Shown piece after piece: positions 24,317 to 34,082 of a DNA stretch of 64,000 nt. Position 1 is the stretch's first letter. Each line of letters begins with the position of its first letter. Below the pieces are notes generated by a model. The model did no database searches. It was not told where the DNA came from and worked only from the letters and a program-made list of their open reading frames with translations. The position numbers were made by a program, and so were the translations under genes. The DNA lies in assembly GCF_016031635.1 (NCBI RefSeq), contig NZ_JACEGD010000005.1, positions 1 through 64,000 of the forward strand, written 5' to 3'. Source of the DNA: Bradyrhizobium diversitatis (GTDB lineage: Bacteria; Pseudomonadota; Alphaproteobacteria; Rhizobiales; Xanthobacteraceae).

Positions 24317-25588
24317 TCACACCACCTGCTTCCCCGCCCGCTCCGCCACCGCCTTCTGCACAAAATACATCATCACCAGCGTGACGATCGTCGTCGCGAC
24401 CACGACGTAGCCGATCCGGTCGAAATGAATCAGCGAGCCGTCGGGCGCCTGCGCGATGATCGCGCCGGCGAGCACCGAGCCGAGGCCGCCGGAGAGCTGC
24501 TGCAGCGAGGCGCTGACCGCGCTGAACGAGCCGCGCTGGCTCGCGTCGGGGATCGCCGACATCAGCGCCTGCGACGGGATCATCCGCGAGAAGATGCCGA
24601 CGAACATCAGGACGTTGACGAGGATCGCGGTCGCGAGCGAGACGTGGCCGAGATGTGTGTAGATCAGCACCATGACCACGGTCATCGCGCAGCCGAACAC
24701 GAAGGTCGGATATTTGCCGAACGCATCGCTGGCCCGTCCGACCAGCGGTCCCGTGACGATGCTGAACAGGCCGGAGACGAGATAGATCGTCGGCAGATGC
24801 GTGATGTCGATGCCGAGATTGTGCACGGTGAAGGCGCTGGAGAACGGCATCAGCATGTAGCCGCCCGTCGCCAGTAGCGTCGTGACGGCGAAGGCGAGCG
24901 TATAGCGTGGCTGACCGATCGTCGCGATCAGATGGTGGAACGGGTTCTTGTCCTGCTTCAGCTTCAGATGCGCATCGACCGGCTCCATCACGAGGGCGAT
25001 GATTGCGATCGCTGCGATCGACACCACGACGATCGCCGCGAAGCAGACATGCCAATTCCAGTGATTGGCGAGAAACAGTCCGGCCGGAATGCCGAGCACC
25101 TGGCTCGCGGCGAACGCCGTCTGGAGGAAGCCCATGACGCGGCCGCGCAGGTGCAGCGGAAACAGGTCGGTGACGATGGCGAGCACCACCGCGCCGATCA
25201 CGCCGCCGAACAATCCGGTCACGATCCGGCCGAGCAGCAGCACATGGTAGGTCTGCGCGGCCGCGCAGAGCGCAGTACCGAGCGTGAAGCCGACATAGAA
25301 GAACAGCAGCAGCCGCTTGCGATCGAACCGATCGGCGAAGCCGGCGGCGAGAATGCCAGATAATCCCGCACTGAACGCGTAGGCCGACACCGCGATGCCG
25401 AACTGCCCCGCCGTGATGCCGAGCGAGGGCATCAGGATGGCGCCGAGCGGCGACATGATGATGAAGTCGAGAATGATCGTGAACTGCGTGAACGTCAGCA
25501 GCGCGATGAGGAGCGCCTGGTAGCGCGAGAAGCCGCGCTGGCGTTTCCCTTGGTCGTCGATCGGCGCGGCGAGCGTCGGTTCGGTCAT
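24317..25588 (-). CDS. major facilitator superfamily transporter
   Basis: A 423-residue inner-membrane protein with about 12 hydrophobic segments. The MFS loop motif between helices 2 and 3 reads GFADRFDRKRLL, and RVMGFLQTAFAASQVLGIPAGLFL follows near helices 4-5, as in drug or sugar exporters of the 12-TM class. The loop near 205-215 is short. ATG 25588 (MTEPTLAAP) is preferred to the GTG two codons upstream. It stands alone, so substrate cannot be inferred; multidrug or sugar efflux is typical for this subgroup. Confidence 0.8.
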   Translation of the reverse strand: MTEPTLAAPIDDQGKRQRGFSRYQALLIALLTFTQFTIILDFIIMSPLGAILMPSLGITAGQFGIAVSAYAFSAGLSGILAAGFADRFDRKRLLLFFYVGFTLGTALCAAAQTYHVLLLGRIVTGLFGGVIGAVVLAIVTDLFPLHLRGRVMGFLQTAFAASQVLGIPAGLFLANHWNWHVCFAAIVVVSIAAIAIIALVMEPVDAHLKLKQDKNPFHHLIATIGQPRYTLAFAVTTLLATGGYMLMPFSSAFTVHNLGIDITHLPTIYLVSGLFSIVTGPLVGRASDAFGKYPTFVFGCAMTVVMVLIYTHLGHVSLATAILVNVLMFVGIFSRMIPSQALMSAIPDASQRGSFSAVSASLQQLSGGLGSVLAGAIIAQAPDGSLIHFDRIGYVVVATTIVTLVMMYFVQKAVAERAGKQVV

Positions 25589-25979
25589 AGGCACTTCATT
25601 CGTCGTGAGCGGGCGAGGGCGGAGGGGCCGGCAACAGATAGGGTGTGCCGGGGCGAATTGCAGCGGGCCGGCCTGAAAACCTGGTCTGCCGGAAAGAGCG
25701 GCGGCCCATCATTTCGCGCGCCGTGGGGTGTGAATCACCTTGATTGGGTCGCGACTGATCAAGCGCTTCCGCGAGCTCAGCATGCACGAGAGTGCAGGAC
25801 CAGCCGATCCCTCCAATCCCGCCTTAAGGGATCGCCGACCTGCACGCCATCGCCGCGATCTGACCGGCCGTCAGGTCACCGCCGCCGCTTGCGTGACCTC
25901 TCGCCAGTGGCTACATCGCGGTCCATCCGTTTAGCCTATGATATCGACGCACCGATTCGACCCGAGGTTTTGACACGCC
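25589..25979. other. 0.4 kb divergent promoter region
   Basis: Between the leftward MFS gene and rightward rnd. I see no coding region, repeat or clear promoter motif; it is presumably the shared control region. Confidence 0.4.
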
Positions 25980-26594
25980 ATGACCGTACGTCTGCACCGC
26001 GGCGACTTGCCCGACCTGTCCCGCTACACCGGGGCGGTGGCGATCGACACCGAGACCATGGGGCTGAACCCGCACCGCGACCGGCTCTGCGTGGTGCAGC
26101 TCTCGCCCGGCGACGGCAGCGCCGACGTGGTGCAGATCCCCAGGGGACACACCGATGCGCCGAACCTGAAGGCGCTCCTGGCCAATCCGGCCGTCACCAA
26201 GATCTTCCACTTCGCGCGGTTCGACATCGCGGTGCTGTACCAGACCTTCGGCGTCATGACCGGGCCGATCTACTGCACCAAGATCGCCTCCCGCCTGACC
26301 CGCACCTATACCGACCGCCATGGCCTCAAGGACCTCGTGCGCGAGGTGCTCAACATCGACCTCTCCAAGCAGCAGCAATCCAGCGACTGGGGTTCCGACA
26401 GCCTGACCGAGCCGCAGCTCGCCTACGCCGCCTCCGACGTGCTGCATCTGCACGCCTTGCGCGAACGGCTCGATGCCATGCTGGTCCGTGAAGGCCGCAG
26501 CCAGCTGGCGCAGGCCTGTTTCGACTTCCTGCCGACCCGCGCCTTGCTGGACCTCCAGGGCTGGGCGGAAGAGGACATTTTCGCGCATTCCTGA
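25980..26594 (+). CDS. rnd: ribonuclease D family 3'-5' exonuclease
   Basis: A 204-residue DEDD exonuclease without HRDC domains, the short alphaproteobacterial form. Exo I is VAIDTETMGL with catalytic Asp and Glu; Exo II is KIFHFARFDIAVL; Exo III YAASDVLHLHAL has the Tyr and Asp of the DEDDy subclass. RNase D trims RNA 3' ends. The common partial neighbour genes are the lpt operon, here 160 bases downstream and co-oriented. Short form and motif set are both typical. Confidence 0.88.
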   Translation: MTVRLHRGDLPDLSRYTGAVAIDTETMGLNPHRDRLCVVQLSPGDGSADVVQIPRGHTDAPNLKALLANPAVTKIFHFARFDIAVLYQTFGVMTGPIYCTKIASRLTRTYTDRHGLKDLVREVLNIDLSKQQQSSDWGSDSLTEPQLAYAASDVLHLHALRERLDAMLVREGRSQLAQACFDFLPTRALLDLQGWAEEDIFAHS

Positions 26595-26756
26595 GGCCCC
26601 CTGCGGCGGTTACCCTGAGGTTGCCGCCCCGTTTCGGACACTTTCGTAACGGCCTGTCGCCGGCTGCATATTTGGGCGGCGCCGGATACAATGGGGACGC
26701 CCGTCGACCGGACGAGGCGAGCGATATTTCAGGAGCCCAGGACTTCAGGAGCCCAG

Positions 26757-27491
26757 GTGAATTCGGCCCAGAATCCCACCTACGACGCCGCGCTTGCGGC
26801 GAAGTTCGCCAGCGCGGCGCGCCACAGCCGCCTGGTGCGGATTCTGCGCATCGCGGTTCCGGGTGCGGTGCTGTTGTCCATGGCCGCCATCGTCGGCGTC
26901 TCGATCTTCAATCCGTTCCGCATGCTGATGCCGAAGCTGCCGCTCGATTCCGGAAACATGGTGGTGTCGGGCACCAAGATCACGATGGAATCGCCGCATC
27001 TGGCCGGTTTCACGCCGGACCAGCGGCCCTACGAGCTCTGGGCCAAGACCGCGACGCAGGACATCACCGACCCCGATCATGTCGATCTGTCGGACCTGCG
27101 CGCGAAGGTACTGATGGAGGATCGATCGACGCTTTTCCTCGATGCCCGCACCGGCCGCTTCGACAACAAGCAGCAGCAGCTCGAGCTGCACAAGGACATC
27201 TTCCTGCGCACCTCGACCGGCTACGAGGCGCGGCTGAACTCGGCCTTCGTCGACATGGGCAAGGGCACGGTCTCCTCGGACGAGCGCGTCGACGTCACGC
27301 TGACCAATGGCACGCTCAGCGCCGATCGCTTGCGAATTACCGAAGGTGGTGACGTCATCCGCTTCGAGGGCAATGTGGTGATGCACCTGGACAAGCTGGA
27401 CGAGCAGCCCGCTGCCCAGCCTGCGCCGCCCGAGCCGGCGCCGCCTGCGAAGACGCGTACGCCTCAGAACAAGTCTGCCAATTCAAGATGA
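26757..27491 (+). CDS. lptC: LptC, lipopolysaccharide export bitopic protein
   Basis: LptC links the LptB2FG transporter in the inner membrane to the periplasmic LptA bridge. The product has one N-terminal membrane helix (AVPGAVLLSMAAIVGVSIF), then a beta-jellyroll-type periplasmic region (GNMVVSGTKITMESPHLAGF and later DRLRITEGGDVIRFEGNVVM). GTG 26757 is chosen for its AGGAG five bases upstream and because the family sequence begins there; an ATG at 26691 is possible. Pro/Ala-rich C-terminus. The stop overlaps lptA by 4 bases. Confidence 0.85.
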   Translation: MNSAQNPTYDAALAAKFASAARHSRLVRILRIAVPGAVLLSMAAIVGVSIFNPFRMLMPKLPLDSGNMVVSGTKITMESPHLAGFTPDQRPYELWAKTATQDITDPDHVDLSDLRAKVLMEDRSTLFLDARTGRFDNKQQQLELHKDIFLRTSTGYEARLNSAFVDMGKGTVSSDERVDVTLTNGTLSADRLRITEGGDVIRFEGNVVMHLDKLDEQPAAQPAPPEPAPPAKTRTPQNKSANSR

Positions 27492-28216
27492 TTTTCATGA
27501 TGAACTGTTTTCCGCGCGACGCTGTCGCCAGCAAGGCCGCGCTCGCCGTCGGTCTCGCGCTCCTCGTCACGGGTGCGGCCTTTGCACAGAGCACGATGCA
27601 AGGCGTGCCCAACGCGATGCAGGGTTTTTCGCAGAACCGCGATCAGCCGATCCAGATCGAAGCCGCCTCCCTGGAGATGCGCGACAAGAAGAAGGAGGCG
27701 ACCTTTGCCGGCAACGTGAAGGTCGTGCAGGGCGACACCACCATGACCTCGAAGACGCTGGTTGTGTTTTATGACTCGGGCGACAAGCCCGCCGCGCCAC
27801 AGCCTGCGCCGAAGGGCACGAAATCGGCCCCGATGCAGTCGGCGACGCCGGGTCCGGGCGGTAGCTCCTCGATCAAGCGGCTGGAGGCGCGCGGCAATGT
27901 CGTGGTCACCCAGAAGGACCAGGTGGTAACAGGCGAGACCGCCGTGTTCGACACCAGGACCAACCTCATCACCATGCTCGGCGGCGCGGGCGGCCAGGTA
28001 GTACTGACCCAGTGCAAGAACGTGCTGCGCGGCGACCGCCTGATGGTCGACATGACGACCGGCGTGTCCCGTGTCGAATCCGACAACGGCCGCGTGCAGG
28101 CGCTGCTGCCGCAGGGCGGCAGCAATGATTGCGGCCAAGGGGGACAAGCGGGACAAGGGGCCAAACCCGGCGCGGGACCGCCTTTGCAATTGCCCGGCGC
28201 AAGTAAACAAAAGTAA
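27488..28216 (+). CDS. lptA: LptA/OstA, periplasmic lipopolysaccharide transport protein
   Basis: LptA forms the periplasmic bridge that carries lipopolysaccharide to the outer membrane. A signal peptide (ALAVGLALLVTGAAFA) is followed by OstA-domain repeats: PIQIEAASLEMRDKKKEATF, then GNVKVVQGDTTMTSKTLVVF and VVVTQKDQVVTGETAVFD. A Pro-rich insert at ~95-120 interrupts the jellyroll, which is common in this genus. The C-terminal tail is Gly/Gln-rich. Coupled to lptC by ATGA; lptB follows after 222 bases. Confidence 0.88.
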   Translation: MIFMMNCFPRDAVASKAALAVGLALLVTGAAFAQSTMQGVPNAMQGFSQNRDQPIQIEAASLEMRDKKKEATFAGNVKVVQGDTTMTSKTLVVFYDSGDKPAAPQPAPKGTKSAPMQSATPGPGGSSSIKRLEARGNVVVTQKDQVVTGETAVFDTRTNLITMLGGAGGQVVLTQCKNVLRGDRLMVDMTTGVSRVESDNGRVQALLPQGGSNDCGQGGQAGQGAKPGAGPPLQLPGASKQK

Positions 28217-28438
28217 ATTCAATCACTTGTCTCCGATCCTCGCGATCCGAGGTTGAAGCTTGCCCGGCGAGGCTGTATCTAGCGCGCAGGGCTTTCGAAG
28301 CGGGATCCGCCGCTTTTCGGGCGTGTTTCACTGGGCATGAGACATCCCTTCACTCATGCTGCCTCGGCGAATTGAAAGGCCGGTGCGGCAGATCACGCGA
28401 ATTCGCGCAGGATCGTCGCGAAAAGGCTAGAAGGCGGG

Positions 28439-29449
28439 ATGGTCGATCTCTTCAGCATGTTCCGTCGGCGCCCCGCCAAGCGCGGCCGGCCAGGATTTGC
28501 GCGTCAGGACATCACAGCGCTCGGTGACAGCGTCGGCGGCCTCGTGACCAGTCCCATCAGGGACGCGCAGCCGGTCGCCCGTGACCAGCCGATGCGCGCG
28601 CCGGACCAGTTCCGGGATGACTATCGGGCCGGCTATCAAGTCGAGCCGCCGCGTTCGCAGGCCGTTCACCCGGTCAGGGCCGCCGCGAGCTCCAACGGCG
28701 CGGGCGGCCCTCAGCTGCTGAAGCGGCCCGGCTTCCTGGCTGTGCATAGCGTGGAAAAGAGTTTCGGCAGCCGCCAGGTGGTGCGCGGCGTCAGCATCTA
28801 TGTGCGCCGGGGCGAAGCGGTCGGCCTGCTCGGGCCGAACGGCGCCGGCAAGACCACCGTATTCTACATGATCACCGGCCTGATCAAGGCCGACCGCGGC
28901 GCGATCGAGCTCGACGGCCACGACGTGACGAAGCTCCCGATGTATCAGCGCGCGCGGCTCGGCATCGGCTATCTGCCGCAGGAGGCCTCGATCTTCCGCG
29001 GCCTCACCGTCGAGCAGAACATTCGCGCCGTGCTCGAAGTGGTCGAGCCCTCGCGCAAGAAGCGCGAGCAGCAGCTCGATTCGCTGCTCGACGAATTCAA
29101 CATCACGCGCCTGCGCAAATCGCCGTCGATCGCGCTGTCCGGCGGCGAGCGCCGCCGCGTCGAGATCGCGCGCGCGCTGGCGACGCGGCCGAACTACATG
29201 CTGCTCGACGAGCCCTTCGCCGGCATCGACCCGATCGCGGTCGGCGACATCCAGGACCTCGTTCGCCATCTCACCAATCGCGGCATCGGCGTGCTGATCA
29301 CCGACCACAATGTCCGCGAGACGCTCGGCCTCACCGATCGTGCCTATATCGTCTATGCCGGGGAAATCTTGACCGAGGGAACCCCGGATGAGATCGTTGC
29401 CGATCCGGACGTGCGCCGCCTTTACCTTGGCGAGGAATTCCGCCTCTAG
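28439..29449 (+). CDS. lptB: LptB, lipopolysaccharide export ABC ATPase
   Basis: The cytoplasmic ATPase that drives LPS export with LptFG. Walker [11 protein letters not shown]-loop YLPQEASIF, signature [15 protein letters not shown] and Walker [13 protein letters not shown] are all intact, with the switch His in ITDHNVRE. At 336 residues it is about 95 longer than E. coli LptB. The extra N-terminus (to ~96) is basic and Pro/Gln-rich, a form I associate with Bradyrhizobium and relatives. Upstream lptC-lptA and downstream rpoN are the conserved order. Confidence 0.92.
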   Translation: MVDLFSMFRRRPAKRGRPGFARQDITALGDSVGGLVTSPIRDAQPVARDQPMRAPDQFRDDYRAGYQVEPPRSQAVHPVRAAASSNGAGGPQLLKRPGFLAVHSVEKSFGSRQVVRGVSIYVRRGEAVGLLGPNGAGKTTVFYMITGLIKADRGAIELDGHDVTKLPMYQRARLGIGYLPQEASIFRGLTVEQNIRAVLEVVEPSRKKREQQLDSLLDEFNITRLRKSPSIALSGGERRRVEIARALATRPNYMLLDEPFAGIDPIAVGDIQDLVRHLTNRGIGVLITDHNVRETLGLTDRAYIVYAGEILTEGTPDEIVADPDVRRLYLGEEFRL

Positions 29450-29539
29450 CCCTTTTTTGCGTTTCGTCAAGACGTGTACATCGGGCTCGGACTAAGATAA
29501 GCAAAAATCGGACCAATTTTTGGGAACGGTTCTTGCTTC

Positions 29540-31162
29540 ATGGCGCTCACGCAGAGACTAGAGTTCCGGCAGTCGCAGTCGCTGGTCATGACGCCGCAGC
29601 TGATGCAGGCGATCAAGCTGCTGCAATTGTCCAATCTCGATCTCACGACGTTCGTGGAAGAGGAGCTCGAGCGCAATCCGCTGCTGGAACGGGCCAGTGA
29701 CGAGGGCCTGGCGGGAGAGGCACCGGCCGAGGCCGGGAGTTACGGCGATTCCGACGGTCGAGGCGATGGTCAGGGCGAGGACGGCTTCGGCGGCGGCGCC
29801 GAGGGTTTCGAGCCAGGCCAGGAAGAATGGATGAGCAAGGATCTCGGCACCCGCGCCGAGATCGAGCAGACCCTGGATACGGGCCTGGACAACGTCTTCT
29901 CCGAGGAGCCCGCCGAGGCCGCGGCGCGCAACGCCCAGGACGCCGCGCCGACCACCTATACCGAATGGGGCGGCGGTGCCTCTGGGACCGAAGACTACAA
30001 TCTCGAAGCTTTTGTCGCGGCCGAGACGACGTTGTCCGACCATCTCGCCGAGCAGCTCGCGGTCGCCTTCGCCGCACCCGCCCTGCGCATGATCGGCCAG
30101 TACCTGATCGACCTCGTCGACGAGGCCGGCTATCTGCCGGCCGATCTCGGCCAGGCCGCCGAGCGTCTCGGCGCATCGCAAGCCGACGTCGAAGGCGTCC
30201 TCGCCGTGCTGCAGAAATTCGATCCGCCCGGCGTCTGCGCGCGCAATCTGAGCGAATGCCTGGCGATCCAGCTCCGCGAGCTCGACCGCTACGACCCCGC
30301 GATGCAGGCCCTGGTCGAGCATCTCGATCTGCTTGCCAAGCGCGACATCGTTGCCTTGCGCAAGATCTGCGGCGTCGACGACGAGGACATCGCCGACATG
30401 ATCGGCGAGATCCGCCGCCTCAATCCCAAGCCCGGCATGAAGTTCGGCTCGGCGCGCCTGCAGACCATGGTGCCCGATGTCTATGTCCGTCCGGGTCCCG
30501 ACGGCGGCTGGCATGTCGAGCTCAACAGCGACACCTTGCCGCGTGTGCTGGTCAACCAGACCTACTATTCCGAGCTGTCGAAGAAGGTCGGCAAGGACGG
30601 CGACAAGTCCTATTTCACGGACGCGCTTCAGAACGCGACCTGGCTCGTGCGCGCGCTCGACCAGCGCGCCCGCACCATCCTGAAAGTTGCAACCGAGATC
30701 GTGCGCCAGCAGGACGGCTTCTTCACCCATGGCGTGGCGCACCTGCGGCCGCTCAATCTGAAGGCCGTCGCCGATGCCATCCAGATGCATGAATCCACGG
30801 TGTCGCGCGTCACCGCCAACAAGTACATGGCGACCAATCGCGGCACATTCGAGCTGAAATATTTCTTCACGGCCTCGATCGCCTCGGCCGACGGCGGCGA
30901 GGCGCATTCGGCCGAAGCCGTGCGTCACCACATCAAGCAGCTGATCGATTCGGAGGAGCCCTCCGCGATCCTGTCGGATGACACCATCGTGGAACGCTTG
31001 CGCGCCTCGGGCATTGATATTGCCCGCCGCACGGTCGCGAAGTACCGCGAAGCCATGCGCATACCCTCCTCGGTGCAACGCCGCCGCGACAAGCAGAGCG
31101 CCCTTGGTAACGTTCTCTCCACCGCATTGTCCGATCGCTCCCGCAACACCGAGCCGGCCTGA
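29540..31162 (+). CDS. rpoN: RNA polymerase sigma-54 factor
   Basis: A 540-residue sigma factor for -24/-12 promoters (nitrogen, C4-dicarboxylate and other regulons). The Gln/Leu-rich activator-interaction region opens the protein (QRLEFRQSQSLVMTPQLMQA), an acidic region II with long Gly/Glu runs follows (~55-140), then the core-binding and helix-turn-helix domains. It ends with the RpoN box ARRTVAKYREAM. It lies between lptB and hpf-ptsN as in most proteobacteria. An exact -24/-12 site lies further downstream before ptsN. Confidence 0.95.
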   Translation: MALTQRLEFRQSQSLVMTPQLMQAIKLLQLSNLDLTTFVEEELERNPLLERASDEGLAGEAPAEAGSYGDSDGRGDGQGEDGFGGGAEGFEPGQEEWMSKDLGTRAEIEQTLDTGLDNVFSEEPAEAAARNAQDAAPTTYTEWGGGASGTEDYNLEAFVAAETTLSDHLAEQLAVAFAAPALRMIGQYLIDLVDEAGYLPADLGQAAERLGASQADVEGVLAVLQKFDPPGVCARNLSECLAIQLRELDRYDPAMQALVEHLDLLAKRDIVALRKICGVDDEDIADMIGEIRRLNPKPGMKFGSARLQTMVPDVYVRPGPDGGWHVELNSDTLPRVLVNQTYYSELSKKVGKDGDKSYFTDALQNATWLVRALDQRARTILKVATEIVRQQDGFFTHGVAHLRPLNLKAVADAIQMHESTVSRVTANKYMATNRGTFELKYFFTASIASADGGEAHSAEAVRHHIKQLIDSEEPSAILSDDTIVERLRASGIDIARRTVAKYREAMRIPSSVQRRRDKQSALGNVLSTALSDRSRNTEPA

Positions 31163-31360
31163 TTGCGCTGGCGCGAAATCGCGCTACTCTCGTCTTCCCT
31201 GCGAGACCGATCCAGGCATGCGCATGATCCGGCAAGATGTGCAGCGGTTCTCCTCGCGACATACGCGGAACACGTTTGCGCGTCGATCGTGCGTCGGGAG
31301 CGACTTCAGCTGCGATGATTCGTCATCGCAACTGGGGCGACAAACCAAGCGAGGCATCCA

Positions 31361-31966
31361 ATGACTCTCCGGATTTCGGGAAAGAGCATCAGCGTCGGCG
31401 AGGCCCTGCGCGGCCGCGTCGCCGACCGCACCGACGAGGTGCTGCGCAAGTATTTCGACGGCAACTATTCCGGCCACATCACGCTGAGCAAGGACGGTTT
31501 CGGTTTCCGTACCGATTGCGCCCTGCATCTCGATTCGGGAATCACGCTGGAGGCCGATTCGAACGCGCCGGATGCCTATGCCAGCGCCGACCAGGCGCTG
31601 CTGATGATCGAGAAGCGGCTGCGGCGCTACAAGAACCGGCTCAAGGACCGCTCTGCGCGCAAGGCCCATGTCGCCTCCGAAGCGATGGCTGCGCTCGACG
31701 CCACGGCTTACGTGCTGGAAGCGCCCGGAGAGGGCGAAGAGGAAGTCACCGGCTATAGTCCGGTCATTATCGCGGAGCAAACCACGGCGCTGAAGCGGCT
31801 CTCGGTCAGCGAAGCGGTCATGGAACTCGACCTCAGCGGGGCGCCTTGCATGGTATTCCAGCATGGCTCGTCAGGCCGGGTAAACATCATTTACCGCCGG
31901 GCGGACGGCAATGTGGGCTGGATTGACCCGCCGGGAACGAAAGTGGACGGCCAGTCGCAGGGCTAG
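31361..31966 (+). CDS. hpf: long-form ribosome hibernation promoting factor
   Basis: A 201-residue long HPF that dimerises 70S ribosomes in slow growth. The N-terminal S30AE domain begins MTLRISGKSISVGEALRGRV and carries the basic RLRRYKNRLKDR helix. The C-terminal dimerisation domain (SPVIIAEQTTALKRLSVSEA, PCMVFQHGSSGRVNIIYRRA) is present, so this is the long form. Between rpoN and ptsN as expected. The GTGGC/GCCAC hairpin at 32011-32023 just after it has no T-run. Confidence 0.92.
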   Translation: MTLRISGKSISVGEALRGRVADRTDEVLRKYFDGNYSGHITLSKDGFGFRTDCALHLDSGITLEADSNAPDAYASADQALLMIEKRLRRYKNRLKDRSARKAHVASEAMAALDATAYVLEAPGEGEEEVTGYSPVIIAEQTTALKRLSVSEAVMELDLSGAPCMVFQHGSSGRVNIIYRRADGNVGWIDPPGTKVDGQSQG

Positions 31967-32032
31967 GCCCGGATTCGGGGACCGTACCATTCCGGCCCTT
32001 AACATTGACGGTGGCAAAGCCACACGCGGGAG

Positions 32033-32049
32033 TTGGCACCGGGATTGCG
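32033..32049 (+). promoter_or_regulatory. sigma-54 (-24/-12) promoter upstream of ptsN
   Basis: TTGGCACCGGGATTGCG has the invariant -24 GG (32035-32036) and -12 GC (32047-32048) ten bases apart, with TTGGCAC and TTGC exact to consensus. Start of transcription would be near 32060, about 125 bases before the ptsN ATG. The gene for sigma-54 itself lies just upstream. No enhancer site was identified, so an activator is still to be named. Confidence 0.7.
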
Positions 32050-32184
32050 TTGGAGTAGAAGCCCCCCACATCTCGACCGGGGCTAAGTGCGCCTCCTGCT
32101 TCATGTTATTGACGCCGGCTCAGCTTGGTCTATCAAGTTGGCCAAATCGGAACCTGACGGTTTAATTCACCTCGGAAACCCTCC

Positions 32185-32646
32185 ATGCCGATTACCGATC
32201 TGGTCGCACCCGAGGCGATTCTCCCGGCATTGAAGGTCAACAGCAAGAAGCAGGCCTTGCAGGAGCTCGCAGCCAAGGCCGCCGAGCTGACCGGGCAGAA
32301 CGAGCGCGCGGTGTTCGAGGTGCTGCTGCAGCGGGAGAAGCTCGGCACCACCGCAGTCGGCTACGGCGTCGCCATTCCGCACGGCAAGCTGCCCAAGCTG
32401 GAAAAGATCTTCGGCCTGTTCGCGCGCCTCGACCGCCCGATCGATTTCGAGGCGATGGACGGTCAGCCGGTCGATCTCGTCTTCCTGCTGCTCGCCCCCG
32501 AAGGCGCCGGCGCCGATCACCTCAAGGCGCTCGCCCGCATCGCCCGCCTGCTCCGCGACCAGGACATCGCCAAGAAGCTCCGCGCCTCGCGCGACGCCGA
32601 GGCGATCTATTCGGTGCTGGCCCTGCCGCCGGCGACCGCGGCTTAG
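32185..32646 (+). CDS. ptsN: PTS IIA-Ntr, nitrogen phosphotransferase component
   Basis: Final phosphate acceptor of the PEP-dependent nitrogen phosphotransferase cascade (PtsP-NPr-EIIANtr), acting on regulatory targets rather than sugar uptake. At 153 residues it is the normal length. The phosphorylated His lies in VAIPHGKLPKL; flanking family blocks are KKQALQELA and DLVFLLLAP. Sits downstream of rpoN-hpf and behind a sigma-54 promoter match, suggesting nitrogen-linked or auto-linked control. Standard RBS spacing. Confidence 0.93.
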   Translation: MPITDLVAPEAILPALKVNSKKQALQELAAKAAELTGQNERAVFEVLLQREKLGTTAVGYGVAIPHGKLPKLEKIFGLFARLDRPIDFEAMDGQPVDLVFLLLAPEGAGADHLKALARIARLLRDQDIAKKLRASRDAEAIYSVLALPPATAA

Positions 32647-32778
32647 GGCGCGCTCCCGGGCGTGCTGGGTCAGCCGCCCCGGTTGAAACTGAAACCCAAC
32701 GCCCGAGGCAACCCCGTCCGCGAACGCGGTCGCGCTGCGCGGTAAGCAATTATTAACCGTGCCTCGGGAAGGTCGCTC

Positions 32779-34068
32779 ATGGCCAGCCTGCACACCGTGG
32801 CGGATTCCGAGGCATACGACAGCGCGATCTGGAAAGCGCGCGGGGTCGGCGTGGAAACGCTTGCCAGAAACGTGATCCGCATTTCGATCACCGTCAACGT
32901 GATCGCGTCGATGGGCGTCTTCAATCCCGCGCTGCTTCGCGCAGAGTGGAGCTATGTGCAACAGGCCGTAGCGCTCTTGATGTGGATCATCCTGATCTAC
33001 GCCAGTGCCTTCGTACGTCCGCGCGTGCGCGTGCAGTGCAATCCCGATCTCATCGCGCTGGTCGCATTCTATGCTCTTGCCGTCGTTTCCGTTCTCTGGA
33101 CCAGCCTCGCCGGCGCGGCGTTCATGAAGAGCGCGGCACTCGCGGTGACGACTTTCGGTGCGTACTGCCTCGTCACGCGGATCGACATCGACGAGATCGT
33201 CGGGTCGACGGCGCTGGGGCTCTTCATACTGGTCGCGGCCTCGGCCTTGTGCGCGGTGTTCGTGCCCGAGATCGGCGTCGACCAGAGCTGGATGCACAAT
33301 GGCCAGTGGCAGGGAATCTATGAATCGAAGCAGACGCTCGGCTTCATCAGCGCATACCTGATGTTCTTTGCCTGCTATCGGAAGATGACGGGGCAGGGAT
33401 GGATCGCCTTCCTCTCGATGTTCCTGTTGGCATCGACGTGCGTCATCGCCTCGGAATCGCGTGGCGCCGGTGCCGTTGCCGTTGCCGCCGGAGCACTGCT
33501 CTTTACCTCGATGTGGTCGATCCGCTGCATGAGAGCCTACGCGGTGCTGCCGTTCATCATGTGCATCCTGGCCGCCCTGCTGATCCTGTATTTCTACGTG
33601 ACGGGGTACGATTCCATCCATCTCGGCGAAACGACGATCAATTTGACCGAGCGGACGTTCATTTGGCAGTACGCCATCAGCCATTTCAACGATGCGCCGC
33701 TGCTGGGCTTCGGCATCAACGGATTCTGGACGCGTCCTGCGATTTACGACTATTTCAACCAGAACCATGGCTGGGTGCTCGACAATTATCACAGCGGTTA
33801 CATCGCGGTGGCGATCGAAACGGGATTCCTGGGATACGTGCTGTTCGTCGCGAGCGTCTATCTGTTCTCGGAGAAGGTCCAGTATTTGATCTCCACCCGG
33901 TCGATCGATCGCGGCCATTGCGCCCTCATCATCGGATTCGTCGTCCTGAGTTTCCAATCGAATTTCACGGAGACGATGTTCCTCCGCTCGACGATGTTCA
34001 CGTCGGTTCTTCTGGTCGCATTCTTCTTTGCGGTGTGCAGGCCGGTGCCACAGCAATCCCTGCAGTGA
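32779..34068 (+). CDS. O-antigen ligase / polysaccharide polymerase family membrane protein
   Basis: A 429-residue protein with about 10-11 hydrophobic segments and the large periplasmic loop near the C-terminal third. The loop has the Wzy/O-antigen-ligase motif LTERTFIWQYAISHFNDAPLLGFGINGF, followed by HGWVLDNYHSGYIAVAIETG, where His and Arg residues are active in the family. It could polymerise an exopolysaccharide (ExoQ-type) or ligate O-antigen. It is directly followed by a GH5 glycosidase, hinting at a small polysaccharide module. Confidence 0.75.
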   Translation: MASLHTVADSEAYDSAIWKARGVGVETLARNVIRISITVNVIASMGVFNPALLRAEWSYVQQAVALLMWIILIYASAFVRPRVRVQCNPDLIALVAFYALAVVSVLWTSLAGAAFMKSAALAVTTFGAYCLVTRIDIDEIVGSTALGLFILVAASALCAVFVPEIGVDQSWMHNGQWQGIYESKQTLGFISAYLMFFACYRKMTGQGWIAFLSMFLLASTCVIASESRGAGAVAVAAGALLFTSMWSIRCMRAYAVLPFIMCILAALLILYFYVTGYDSIHLGETTINLTERTFIWQYAISHFNDAPLLGFGINGFWTRPAIYDYFNQNHGWVLDNYHSGYIAVAIETGFLGYVLFVASVYLFSEKVQYLISTRSIDRGHCALIIGFVVLSFQSNFTETMFLRSTMFTSVLLVAFFFAVCRPVPQQSLQ

Positions 34069-34082
34069 TGAAGGAGGAACGG

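Noticed and set aside
24281..24877. Long Arg/His-rich openings antisense to the MFS gene and other core genes
   Set aside because: Typical reverse-frame shadows of high-GC genes.
25740..25934. 64-aa opening between the MFS gene and rnd
   Set aside because: No conserved pattern; likely chance opening in GC-rich DNA.
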